Source: Brachionus plicatilis
Taxonomy: Eukaryota; Rotifera; Eurotatoria; Ploima; Brachionidae
Direction of reading: 5' to 3'
NCBI GenBank assembly: GCA_010279815.1
Contig: QEOQ01000697.1
Coordinates: forward strand, 290,192-354,191
Length of the DNA stretch: 64,000 bases
A program made the position numbers and the translations under genes. Within the stretch, counting starts at the first letter, position 1. Every line of letters starts with the position of its first letter. This document shows, in pieces, positions 1 through 8,994 of this stretch. The notes beneath the pieces were generated by a model. The model worked only from the letters and a program-made list of their open reading frames with translations, did no database searches and had not been told where the DNA came from.

Positions 1-125
1 CGATTCCAAAGAATGTGTAAATTGTAGATTTTGGTATCATTTTGATTGTGTCAAAGTAAGTAAATATTATCGAGCTGGAAAAGGTAAAAGTTGGATTTGC
101 GAAAAGTATGGTTTTGGCTGTGAGA
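1..125 (+). pseudogene. PHD-finger-like coding fragment, cut by the window edge
   Basis: The frame starting at base 2 reads as a zinc-finger segment: CVNC, then WYH, then DC six residues on, then WICEKY. That spacing of Cys, His and the WxC signature is typical of PHD fingers. The last expected cysteine pair reads C-E-K-Y, so one zinc ligand is replaced by tyrosine. The frame has no start here because it enters from outside the window. PHD fingers occur in chromatin proteins and also in the first ORF of many invertebrate LINEs. With LINE fragments immediately downstream, a LINE ORF1 remnant is the likelier reading, but this is inference. Confidence 0.45.
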
Positions 126-217
126 GGAACAAAATTTACAAAATTTACCTGATATTTATCATGTGCAATTTTCATTTAATCAAAATTGAACTCTATAATT
201 AATTTTTTTTGTTTATT

Positions 218-405
218 TTTTAATTCCGCTAAAAATTCCGTCGATTCCGTAAATAAATTCCGGCGGAATTTAAAAATCTACTAAAGACGGAAATTCCGCT
301 TTTTAGTATGTGTTTTACGGAATTAAAAAAATTTTTTTTCGATTTTTTGGCGGAATTTGGGCCACGGAATTCCGTGTTCCGCGTTCCGGATTCCGCTTTT
401 TAGGG
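218..405. repeat. ATTCCG/CGGAAT-rich inverted-repeat cluster
   Basis: About 190 bp are packed with ATTCCG and its complement CGGAAT in both orientations, ending at ATTCCGCTTTTTAGGG. The words pair within the segment, so the strand can fold. It looks like the sub-terminal region of a foldback transposon family, but no clean termini or target duplication are visible. Confidence 0.6.
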
Positions 406-700
406 ATAACCGATCAGAACTTTAGAGCGTGTTTCGATTAAGTCCAATTTGAGTTGATTATGCATGTCAGTGATTCTTGTTTTGATTGGGAAGAATTTGA
501 TGTGTCTAAAAATTTTGTTTTGTAGTTTTTGAAGATCTGATGATATTTTTTGCGTTGAACAACATAGTGGAATAAAAACATAATCGAAGATTGAGCGGAT
601 AAAGCTTTTGAAAATAATTTTGCATAGAGCCAAGGAATTTTTGAGTTTTAGACCTTTTATTCTCCGAATGAGATGTTCCGACCAAGATGATAATGATTTC
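400..700 (-). pseudogene. LINE reverse transcriptase C-terminal fragment
   Basis: The minus frame reads IIFKSFIRSIFDYVFIP, then LQKLQNKIFRHIKF, then T.....HNQL and R. That is the recognisable thumb and C-terminal order of non-LTR retrotransposon reverse transcriptases (YKSLIRSxLDY, LQxxQNxxxRxI). Only about 100 codons remain and no catalytic domain is attached. It runs into an unrelated plus-strand acidic frame near 690. Confidence 0.7.
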
Positions 701-999
701 AATGATAGTGATGAAATTGAAAGTGAGTTTGATGATGATGACTCAGTCATCATCATCAAACTCACTTTCAAAGTTATGAAGAGGAGGACGAAGAGGATGA
801 AGTCAAAATGCACATTGAAGAGGCGATCGAGGCTACCATTCAAAAAGTCAATGATAATCCAGAAACTGACCCAAATTTAGACAAAACTAGTAAAAGTGGA
901 AAAGTTTGGATTAGGTTAAAGAATGGAGAAGAGACAAGTATTCGAAAAAAGTTTAAGTTTACTGAAAAAACTGGCCCAAAAGTCTATAGGTTATGGTGA
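690..999 (+). pseudogene. Acidic transposase-like N-terminal fragment, unrecognised
   Basis: A plus-strand frame encodes an aspartate/serine-rich stretch, is interrupted by the perfect palindrome at 720-769, and resumes as SYEEEDEEDEV, a mixed segment and WIRLKNGEETSIRKKFKF before a stop at 997-999. Acidic N-termini followed by a tryptophan-containing basic block occur in several transposases, piggyBac type among them, but no catalytic motif is present, so no family is assigned. The LINE fragment downstream begins at about 990, so this is a junction of two unrelated remnants. Confidence 0.3.
720..769. repeat. 50-bp perfect palindrome
   Basis: GAAAGTGAGTTTGATGATGA is mirrored as its exact reverse complement around a central GACTCAGTC, with no mismatch. 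It lies inside an acidic open frame, so the DNA that reads as poly-aspartate on one arm reads as isoleucine/lysine codons on the other. It is probably an inverted duplication of one exon segment. Confidence 0.9.
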
Positions 1000-1640
1000 A
1001 CGCGTGATAAAATGAATATCGTCATTTTTGAAGGATATAAATCAGAAAGTGGTACTTGGTGAAACATGTTCGAATTGGATAGATTTGATAAGTGGTGTGT
1101 CTCAGAAATTGGTTCTTGGTCCATTACTTTTCTTTATTTACATTAATGTCATGTTAGGAATTATCGATAATGAATGTGAAGTATAAAAAGTTTTAGTTCG
1201 ATCTTCAGTCTTAAATCGGACAAAGCTAATGTATTTAAATGGTGAAGAGACTGGTCTACTTTATTAAATATTGTTAAGTGTAAAGTTTTCCATATTGGCA
1301 AGAGTAGCAAATAAAAAAAGCATTTAGTATTGGCTAAATGAAATTCATCAAATTAAGATGTAGATTCAGATGATTTTGATTTAAGTGTTGACAGAACAAA
1401 CGAAGCTATGCGTAGTTTAAGATAGAATGAAAAGAAAGTTTTACTTTTACTTAAGATAGAAAGTTTGAGATAAAAAGTAAATTTAATAAAAATTGATCAA
1501 TAAATCAGTTTATTTAAAAATTCTTTTAAAGGAAAATTGGTTGACTTTGTGCCGAAGAATTTTACTTTTAAAGAAGCAAATTGAATAGAGCACAAAATTT
1601 TCTTAAGATGGATTAACAAAAAAAAACAAGATAAACAAAT
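990..1640 (+). pseudogene. LINE reverse transcriptase fragment, plus-strand copy
   Basis: Frames from about 990 encode a GYGER start, ISSFLKDINQKVVLGE, then SGVSQKLVLGPLLFFIYINV and VNTVKCKVFHIGKSS-like sequence. This matches the palm of non-LTR reverse transcriptases (SGVPQGSVLGPLLFxIYINDL, then KCKVxHxG). In-frame stops follow GERVIK and other points, so it is dead. The FADD box that holds the catalytic aspartates is not intact. The same element lies inverted at 5885-6840. Relative to that copy this one keeps an extra segment of about 220 bp after 1318. Confidence 0.8.
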
Positions 1641-2218
1641 TAAACAATTAAAATTGAATTTTACGAAAAAAAACTAATATTTTAAAATGCCAATTTTTGA
1701 AATTTATGAAAGCTAAAATGAAAAAAAATTTTAAATTTTACTAAAAAATTGCATTTGCTCAAACTTTTTTGGCTTTTCTTGGTTTTAAAAATATTTACAA
1801 TATTTTACGTAATTTTACGTTAATTAATGTAAATTTTCGTAAAGTTACTATTTTTCACAATAGTCACTTTTGGTAAATTTACCAAAATTTACGCAATTTT
1901 ACGTTAAATCTATGAAGTGAATCACCACTTTAAAGAATTCTAATAATTTAAACTTTTTTTTTAAATGGGAACGCTCCTGATTAACTCTTATTTGGAGGAT
2001 CAGCAAGACTAAAATGAATAAAAAAAATTCAGTCAAAATCTAAAAAGACAAAAAGGCAAAATCGTATTTTTTAACAAAATTTTACGAAAAACAGTAAAAT
2101 TTGAGATTTTTTTGGCATCTTTGGATTTTACATAATTTAACGTAAAAAATGGTAATTTTACTTCTATTTGCGTAAAATTTAGTTAATTTACCCCTTTTTT
2201 TGCAATTCTTGTTTTACG
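1641..2218. repeat. Gene-free stretch with TTTACGT-rich foldback pieces
   Basis: No coding frame is recognisable. 1795-1926 is filled with TTTACGT/ACGTAAA words and ends in GAATCACCACTTTA, the inverted form of the TAAAGTGGTGATTC-type terminus seen on the Tc1-derived element at 27260. A second such piece starts near 2060 and continues beyond the 2219-2707 insertion to CACTACTGTA at about 2776, so the later element sits inside this one. Confidence 0.55.
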
Positions 2219-2707
2219 CAGAGTTGTATAAAAGTCAAAAGTCACAAGTCAAGTGCATGTCAGGACTTTGACTTGTTTCAAAAATTCAAAAAAATACAAG
2301 TCAAGATTTTTACTTTACTTATTTTAAGAATATAATTAAAATATATAAAAAAATTATAAGTATTGAATTTTTTATTCAGGAAAAAACAAAATTTTTTGTT
2401 TAAATTTCTTTTTAATGTAAATATTGAAACATGATTTTTTAAACAGTTCACATTAAGTGAATTTATTAATAAAAAACAAAAAAATCTGTGCTTAAAAAAA
2501 ATTTAGAAATAAATCAAACAAGATAAAAAATATAAAAAATCAAGATAAAAAAAAATTATGACTAGTAATTTTCACATTTTTGTAACAAGTCAAAGTCCTG
2601 ACTTTTTATTTTTTTAAAATATATTTTCAAGTCCAAGTCGTACTTTGACTTGTTTTTGATTTGTTTTTAACTTGTTAAGACTTTTTTCCTGACTTTAAAC
2701 AAGTCTG
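2219..2707. mobile_element. hAT-like non-autonomous element, AAGTC family
   Basis: 489-bp element with inverted ends CAGAGTTGTATAAAAGTC and, at the other end, ACAAGTCTG. It is flanked by a perfect 8-bp duplication GTTTTACG (2211-2218 and 2708-2715). An 8-bp duplication and CAG-type ends fit hAT transposons. Both ends carry many AAGTC/GACTT words and the centre is AT-only without a coding frame. It is inserted into a TTTACGT-rich element. Relatives lie at 13808-14341, 15488-17924 and, much reduced, 46253-46322. Confidence 0.85.
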
Positions 2708-2814
2708 GTTTTACGTAAAAAATGCTAATTTTACTATTTTACGTATTTTTGCGTTAAATTACGTAAATCACTACTGTAAAATGGAAAAAACCGCGCTTAT
2801 CTGCGGCTTACAAA

Positions 2815-3769
2815 TAGTGCATGGTATCGATATTAAATTATCGATAGAAATATCGATAAATTAGGTATCGATATTGATTTTTTTTTTAAAAACTTATCGA
2901 TTGCATTCTAATCTATCAGTCGAATATGAATATTTTTAAGTTATACTGATATTTTATCGATGAAGTAGAAAACTTTCGATATTTAATCGATAGAGGAAAA
3001 TATTTTCGATCAAATATTGAAATGAAATATTAATATCAATATTTTATTGAAAATATCTTACTTCATCGATTAAATATCGAGATTAACCGATTAAATAATT
3101 CAATATATATTATATCTAAAATTTTAAAAATTTTGAATTTTGAGATTATCGATTTAGGTAATGAATAGTAAATTTTAGAACCATGGTTAATTGAAGAATA
3201 ATTTTTTTTCAAAATTAAATTTAATAAATTTCAAATAAAAAGTCACTTTTTTTTCAATTGTTTCTTAAAAAATAAATGAAATTCAAGAACATGCATTAGA
3301 AATAAAACATTAAATATATATATTATTTATTTGTGTAAATCATTTTTTAAAATTCAAAAGAAGAGTGAATATTTTTTGTTTTAAAAATTTTTTAAAAATT
3401 ATGTAAAAATTAGATTGGAATCTTTCAACTATCTTTTAAAAAACTTGACAAAAACTCGATTTTAGATTTTAAGTTTAAAACATTTAATTTTTTATTTAAA
3501 TTTTTTATGAGTTAAAATTATCGAAATTATTTGATATTTTAATTTAATATCGATAAAATATTGATAAAAATTTTTCGTATCGATATAATATTGATATTTA
3601 TATTTAAAATCGGTAATTTATCGATATTATAAAATTACTTTGATATTTTATCGATAATAATTTATCATATCGATAAATTATCGAATTTTTTTTTTTTTTG
3701 AATATCGATATTATTAGAGAATGTTTTTAAATAATATCGAGTGTCGATATACATCGATATCATGCACTA
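2815..3769. mobile_element. ATCGAT-rich foldback element with 8-bp target duplication
   Basis: 955-bp element with ends TAGTGCATGGTATCGATAT and the inverted ATATCGATATCATGCACTA-like end. It is flanked by CTTACAAA (2807-2814) and CTTCCAAA (3770-3777), an 8-bp duplication with one difference. Both arms are filled with ATCGAT and TATCGATA words. There is no coding frame. Duplication length and ends suggest a hAT-type non-autonomous element. It interrupts an open frame that can be read from about 2785 to 3912. Confidence 0.8.
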
Positions 3770-3777
3770 CTTCCAAA

Positions 3778-3912
3778 GCATTGACAGATAAGTTTTTAGC
3801 GTGGAACAAAGAAAGAGAAAAAAGACTGCCACAGCACCCATACAGCCAAATACCGAAAGGCGTTAATATAGGCGTTACTATACTGCAATCTCACTTATTC
3901 AACCAAAAATAA
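3778..3912 (+). CDS. Hypothetical terminal exon or interrupted ORF
   Basis: The frame reads ALTDKFLAWNKEREKRLPQ, then a short HPYSQIPKGVNIGVT segment and ends SHLFNQK-stop. It is much richer in charged residues and G/C than its surroundings. The frame also continues upstream of the element at 2815-3769 (KKPRLSAAS just before 2814), which suggests the element landed in a coding exon. Alternatively a splice acceptor at CCAAAG (3772-3777) makes the downstream part an intact last exon. The stop overlaps an AATAAA signal and lies 77 bp from the 3' end of the opposite DOMON gene. I do not recognise the protein. Confidence 0.4.
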   Translation, partial: ALTDKFLAWNKEREKRLPQHPYSQIPKGVNIGVTILQSHLFNQK

Positions 3913-3989
3913 ATTTTTTTAAATGACTAAATTGATTTATTATTATTTTTAATTCATTTAAAAAATAAAACTAAATTAAATCATTTTTG

Positions 3990-4585
3990 TTACATTAAAG
4001 AAGTGTAAAGTGATCTTTTGTTTGGTCCATGATAAATCCAGTTTTGCGATACAGGATCTTGATTATTCCATGCGAATATCAAATAAGTAGCATCATTTGT
4101 GATGTCTCTATCTGATGGATCGCCCGTAATCAACTTTCTTTTCATTTTCAACATTGTGAATCCATTAACTTCTCTTGCCTCCAGAAGTGTCCAATCTTGT
4201 TGAGAATCTTTTTTTGGCGAAGATTTAAATGAAGCAAAAGTGTCCTTAAATTTTCGATCAATTCTTTGACTTTAAAATAAAACATTAATCTTACGAATAA
4301 GTAAGATCCACTTGAATCAACCCAACCGATGACAATGTCACTCTTTGGCATCTTACCATCTGCTGACAGTCCAAAAGCAACATAACCAGTCGTTTGACAA
4401 TGAATTTCAATTTGAATCTCATCGTTGACCATCTTCCAGTACATGTTTAGAAAATCAGGTCTACTAGAATCTATGCTTAAATGAAAAGCATAGTCTTCGC
4501 TTGGTACTAATGGTGTCAGCAAACGATTCCTAGCGCTTGCAAAATTTAATGCAATCAATAAAACTAAAATATTTTTAGGCCACAT
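3990..4585 (-). CDS. Secreted DOMON-domain protein (DBH-like monooxygenase MOXD1 relative)
   Basis: Two exons, 4585-4295 and 4244-3990, separated by a 50-bp GT-AG intron, give 181 aa. I chose the ATG at 4585 because it opens a clean signal peptide (MWPKNILVLLIALNFASA). The mature part is one DOMON domain: TTGYVAFGLS, then DIVIGWVD, SYLF, QQDWTLL, and the exit DPSDRDITNDATYLIFAW with YHG near the end. These match the first domain of MOXD1/dopamine beta-hydroxylase family proteins. The copper monooxygenase domains that normally follow are absent: the frame stops after KRSLYTSLM and an AATAAA lies about 50 bp on. It therefore probably binds a ligand or haem, as free DOMON proteins do, rather than hydroxylating. 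Exon 2 depends on using the acceptor just before DTFASF; other AGs break the frame. Confidence 0.85.
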
Positions 4586-5640
4586 TTTTAACAATTGAGA
4601 AGAGTTCAATTTTTATTTAAATAGAGCTAATCATAAATGTATTGAGAAAAAAAAAAACATTTTTATTTAATTTGGAATTTATTTGTTATATAAGATCTAT
4701 TGATTTAATAATACATACTGAAAAGGTTTTTAAAAAATATAACGCTAATTCATGCTTATGATTGTCTTTAAATCATCTTTTAAGTTCACAAAATATTTTA
4801 AATTGCTTCATCATGCGACATATTTGATAACGCTTTAAGCAATGCATTTTTGACTCAAAAGATGATGAGTTGGCGAAAAAATATAAATTTTCACATTATT
4901 GATATCGCATATCTGCTATGAAATACTTTTGGGTATTTCATGAACCATCATTAAATTATGGTTATATTCGGATTTGTTGAAAGAGTAACATTGAGATCAA
5001 TGAAACAGAAGCAATTTACAGAGTGATGGAAACAAATTTCTGAAGATTCTTTAAATAAAATTAAAAAATGAACTGTTTTTAAAGTTTCAAGATAAATCAA
5101 CAGGCTAATGCCTATGCCTCAAGATACTAATTAACACTTCATTTATTTAAATTCATAATAATTAATATACAAAAATTAAATTATTAAAATTTAAAAAAAT
5201 AAAAAAGAGTTTTTTTTTCTTAACGCCTATTTTTTCATTTTGATTTTTCTTCTCATTCCACTCATTTTACTCATTCTGTCATATTTGATAAATAAATAAA
5301 TATTACAAATTTTACAAATAAAAATTTGAAAAATAAGTAAAATAAAAAATGAAATTTTCATTTATTTTATATTAAAAGTGATCTTTATTTTTTTTTGTTG
5401 CCAAAAAATTGTTCATATACAACTACGAAAAAACTTCATTTTTAAATTTCTAAATTTTCTTTTAGATATTTTTATTCTCTTTTGGGTGTATCTGATGAAG
5501 AGAATGTTATTGAGTTTTTATTATTTTTATTTCAATGAACCCCTTTAAGACGATGTAAAAAGAAAAGAAGAGTGAACTTTCCAACAGCGATGGAGATTTC
5601 CTTTTAAGGATAAATTTTTACCTTTTTCAATCTTTTTAAT
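4586..5640. other. Intergenic stretch without a recognisable gene
   Basis: AT-rich sequence upstream of the DOMON gene. The only dispersed feature is 5091-5175, which resembles 21627-21700: both carry ATCAACAGGCTA, then CTTCATTTATTTAA and an A/T-only tail, like the 3' end of a retroposon. Near 5583 a CCAACAGCGATGG word recurs inverted at 42255, again as part of a repeat tail. No promoter element could be identified. Confidence 0.5.
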
Positions 5641-5649
5641 ATTTCTCAT

Positions 5650-5811
5650 TTTAAACAGATTTATTCCACACTAGAATAGGCTGCCTGAGAGTATAGTAAT
5701 ATTAGAATCAGCATTCAAGCTTCAAGAGGGCTTTAATACAAATGCGATAAGCTCAACACATATGGCTGCTACAGTAAAACCCTATCACAAAGCAGTGATG
5801 GGCTCATTTTA
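5650..5811 (+). pseudogene. LINE C-terminal fragment
   Basis: The frame reads FxPHxNRLPESIVILESAFKLQ. This matches the short C-terminal signature of CR1/L2-like LINE polyproteins (F..R....WN.LPE.IV...S...FK). It is too short to identify the family. It ends in GSF-stop at about 5811. Confidence 0.5.
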
Positions 5812-5884
5812 GAAAAAATAGTAAAAAAACGTAAAAAATTAATAAATTTTTGGAAAATTTATTAAATTTTGTAATTTTTTCATC

Positions 5885-6840
5885 TAATTTGGTTAATTTG
5901 TTTATCTTGTTTTTTTTTGTTAATCCATCTTAAGTAAATTTTGTGCTCTATTCAATTTGCTTCTTTAAAAGTAGAATTCTTCGGCACAAAGTCTAAATGC
6001 TTTTTTTATTTGCTACTCTTGCCAATATGGAAAACTTTACACTTAACAATATTTAATAAAGTAGACCAGTCTCTTGACCATTTAAATACATTAGCTATGT
6101 CCGATTTAAGATTGAAGATCGAACTAAAACTTTTTATAATCGCTTTAATTTTTGTGTCACCTGTGTAAACTTCACATTCATTATCGATAATTTCTAACAT
6201 GACATTAATGTAAATAAAGAAAAGTAATGGACCAGAATCTAATTTCTGAGACACACCACTTATCAAATCTTATTTATTTATTTATTTGAAAATTAACCTC
6301 CAAGAAGGAGAAGAATAATATTAAAAAAGTTTTTAATTACACAAATGATTTAGAAAAGAAAAAAAGATGAATAAAAAAAAAAAAACAAAAACAAAATTAA
6401 AAAAAAGCTATAAATTAGAAAAATATATTATAAATTAGAAATGCTGAAGAAGAAAAATTACATTATATCATTCTGCTTCAAATGATTTATTTACTTATCA
6501 AATCTATCCAATTCGAACATGTTTCACCAAGTACCACTTTCTGATTTATATCCTTCAAAAATGACGAAATTCATTTTATCGCGCGTTCACCATAACCATG
6601 AAACCTACGCATATACAAAAGCTTATCATGAGAAACTCTATCGAACGCTTTGGCAAAATCTGTGTACACCAGATCCACTGAGAAGCCTTGTGTCAAAAAT
6701 TATGTCAATTTTTTCTAGCAGATTGGTCCAACATGAGATCCCTTTCAAAAAACCATGTTGGCAATCAGATATGAAGTTATTTACCAGTAAATTTTCCAGT
6801 CATATTTCAGAGAATATGTTTTGATCTGTTCGAATTAAAA
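5885..6840 (-). pseudogene. LINE reverse transcriptase fragment, minus-strand copy
   Basis: Read on the minus strand from 6840: FSVDLVYTDFAKAFDRVSHD, then GYGERAIK-stop, ISSFLKDINQKVVLGE, SGVSQKLDSGPLLFFIYIN and NIVKCKVFHIG. This is the fingers-palm of a jockey/CR1-type LINE. YTDFAKAFDRV carries the first catalytic aspartate. The VLGPLLF and KCKV boxes are present, but no intact FADD box is seen. It is broken by stops and by a 222-bp retroposon at 6271-6492. It is the inverted counterpart of 990-1640 and lacks the roughly 220 bp after GKSSK that the other copy keeps. Confidence 0.85.
6271..6492 (-). mobile_element. Short retroposon with 13-bp target duplication
   Basis: A 222-bp insert is flanked by perfect copies of ACTTATCAAATCT (6258-6270 and 6493-6505). 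The other LINE copy (near 1085-1100) shows the uninterrupted site. Read on the minus strand it ends in a CTCC..GGAG hairpin followed by TTAATTTTCAAATAAATAAAT, an A-rich tetranucleotide tail. The design, hairpin then TTNATT and AAAT repeats, resembles the LINE tail at 42515-42556, so it is probably a SINE or 5'-truncated LINE moved by that machinery. Confidence 0.8.
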
Positions 6841-7473
6841 CTATGGCTTTTTTTAAATATTATTTTTTGTTTTTTGTCCTTAAATTCACAATGATTTTAA
6901 TTTTGCAGAATTTAGTAGAATCAGTATATTGGTGATACAAAGGATGTATCAGTTGCTTTAATTTAGAGAACATGTTTTGATCCTTCACAACATAAGCTTT
7001 GGCATCTTTTATATTTATTATTTGTTTTTTGTAGCAAAATTCAGAATGCCAATTTGAAAAAGAAAATCTTGATTAAATTTTTTACTATAAATAATAATTT
7101 AATTCTGTAAAAAGTTAAATTTTAAGGAAATTTGCTAAATGGGCATCTTTGAATTGATGACCAATTCAAAATATCATTTAAATCCAAAAAGTTAATCTTG
7201 AGATATTAAAATAAATCTTTGATTTAATTTTTATTTATTTTTATTTGTTTACAAATAGCCATTTTGGCCTGCTTGGAGATCGCACGCTGCCCTTTCAGCA
7301 AGTTAAGCGCTATACAGAAAAAAAAAGTTTACTTGATTTACAAATTTTAAAAATTTAAATAATTAAAAAAAATTTAAATGAAGCTTTAAAAAAAAATATA
7401 TATTTATATATGTTATAGTAAATTTACATTCCCAGTAAATGTGCATAATTACTGATCGATCGGTAATATGGTG
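6841..7473. other. Gene-free stretch with one repeat half-copy
   Basis: No coding frame is supported. 7142-7230 is a half copy of the GGCATC foldback family (full copy at 57896-58395), recognised by GGGCATCTTTGAATTGATGA. 7255-7315 is a small GC-richer patch (GGCCTGCTTGGAGATCGCAC) without a tRNA fold that I could confirm. Confidence 0.5.
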
Positions 7474-7841
7474 AAATTTAAGACATTGTGAAATTTCATA
7501 CAAAACTTCCAATACAAAAATTAAAAAATCTTATAACTTTTGTTCTAAAAGTCAAAAACTTGTTCTGTAAATGAAACAAAGTGAAACAACTGTTGTTTCA
7601 CCTTCTGCAGAAGTCTGCAAAATCTGTGCAAATTCTGCAAAATTGCACCCTATTTAAAAGTATTAAAAATAAAGCGGAATATATTTGCACAGCTTTTGCA
7701 GACTTCTGCAGAAGGTGAAACAACAGTTGTTTCACTTTGTTTCATTTACAGAACAAGTTTTTGACTTTTAGAACAAAAGTTATAAGATTTTTTAATTTTT
7801 GTATTGGAAGTTTTGTATGAAATTTCACGATGCCGAAATTT
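7474..7841. repeat. Foldback element, 366-bp near-perfect palindrome
   Basis: Arms of about 150 bp run from GTGAAATTTCATACAAAACT (from 7488) to the exact complement ending at 7828. They contain the diagnostic TGAAACAACTGTTGTTTCA and CTTCTGCAGAAG blocks. The central loop is about 60 bp. The outer ends continue weakly to 7474 and 7841. A single arm of the same family lies at 14150-14290. No coding capacity. Confidence 0.85.
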
Positions 7842-8205
7842 AAAAAAAAATTAATTAGAGAATGCCTGCTTACTAGTAAGATTAAATAACCACGGTCTAA
7901 CAAGTTATTATACAAATTTTCTAATTTTAATTTCAGTAAATTACTAAATTGACTTAGTAAATATAATAAATTTTAAATTTAAGAATAAACTTTTAATTTA
8001 AATTTTCTTAGAAACTAGTAAATAATGTCACAATCCGAAAACATTGAATCTGATTTTAGAAAAATTGAACAAACTCGGGTTCATAATATCAAATTTTACG
8101 AAGTCCTTGAAGCACAAAAAATAGAAGAAGCATTTTTTTGATTTTTTGAAAAATCTAAAAAAAATAATTAGTATGTGGGTCTAGTGTTCTGAATATTCTT
8201 TTTGC

Positions 8206-8640
8206 TCAAAATTGCTTTGATTCAGTAGAATCGTCAACTATTCTTAATTTTAGCTTCAAATTATATACGACAGTTTCAGTGAGACAAGCAGTTGGATTAA
8301 TATCTGTCGCAGGTGGACAAGGTATGATCAAATGCAACTGTACTTCTTCATGTGCCACTAATCGTGTAATTAGGGGTCCTAAGCTCAAATTATACAGACA
8401 ATTTGTTGGAAATTGTACTCTAAGAAATAACTTCTTCTCAAATCACACAGTGCCAATGTGGAATGAGTTGCCGGATGAGGTGAAGAACGCCAGCAATGTT
8501 GAACAGTTCAAAACGACAACTAAAAAGCCAATCAATAAGCCATGATAGATCATCTGCCATAGCTGTGATAACAGCTCCGCGAACCATTAGGTTCTTTGTA
8601 GAAAATTCAATAATAATAGTAATAATTAAATAAACTTAAT
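8206..8640 (+). pseudogene. Chimeric remnant: integrase-type Cys-rich tail joined to a LINE C-terminus
   Basis: One open frame (8279-8545) has two parts. The first reads RQAVGLISVAGGQGMIKCNC, then SSCATNR, resembling the Cys-rich C-terminal tail of Ginger/KRBA2-type integrases (G.G...CNC...C.T.R). The second begins at RGPKLKLYRQ and continues NNFFSNHTVPMWNELPDEVK, then SNVEQFK, the C-terminal signature of CR1/L2 LINEs. After the stop come a small hairpin (CGAACCATTAGGTTC) and an AATAATAATAGTAATAATTAAATAAA tail ending about 8640, as on LINE 3' ends. The switch is in frame, so the chimera was either made by template switching or is coincidental. Confidence 0.65.
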
Positions 8641-8732
8641 AAAATTTTTGAAAAAAATGCTAGACTATTAAGTCTTATTGATTTTGGTTTTGAAAAATTA
8701 ATGTCAGTAGGAAAAATTTACAGTTGTTGGAT

Positions 8733-8752
8733 GTCTCTATGGCGCAATCGGC

Positions 8753-8789
<37 letters not shown>

Positions 8790-8806
8790 GAATCCACCTA
8801 GGGACG
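8733..8806 (+). tRNA. tRNA-Asn (anticodon GTT)
   Basis: 74 nt fold into a full cloverleaf. The acceptor stem pairs GTCTCTA with TAGGGAC, one G-U apart. The anticodon loop is CTGTTAA, giving GTT at 8767-8769. The T arm is TTCGAATCC-like (GGTTCGAATCC, the B box) and the D arm supplies the A box TGGCGCAATCGG. The body is almost identical to canonical animal tRNA-Asn. No intron and no encoded CCA. It lies about 190 bp upstream of PSME4 on the same strand. Confidence 0.97.
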
Positions 8807-8808
8807 AA

Positions 8809-8815
8809 TTTTTTT
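8809..8815 (+). terminator. RNA polymerase III terminator of tRNA-Asn
   Basis: A run of seven T on the coding strand starts three bases after the tRNA end, the standard Pol III stop. Confidence 0.9.
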
Positions 8816-8994
8816 CAGCGCTGTCAAAGTCTAAAATTTTAATGTACACAGGCCATCAATGTCTATTTTAATTATCTTTCAAGCATTTAACATGTTTCGC
8901 TTCATTTAACTTAAATCCAAATAAATAAATAAATAAATAAAAGAAAAATAAAACAATTTTTTATTTTCCAAAAATATACAATTTTGATGACAAA

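Noticed and set aside
4609..4609. Longer DOMON ORF start at 4609
   Set aside because: The codon there is TTG, not ATG. The ATG at 4585 begins a proper signal peptide.
8881..8945. AAATAAATAAAT run before PSME4 as a CRISPR-like or regulatory array
   Set aside because: It is a simple tetranucleotide microsatellite, probably a decayed retroposon tail. There are no spacers.
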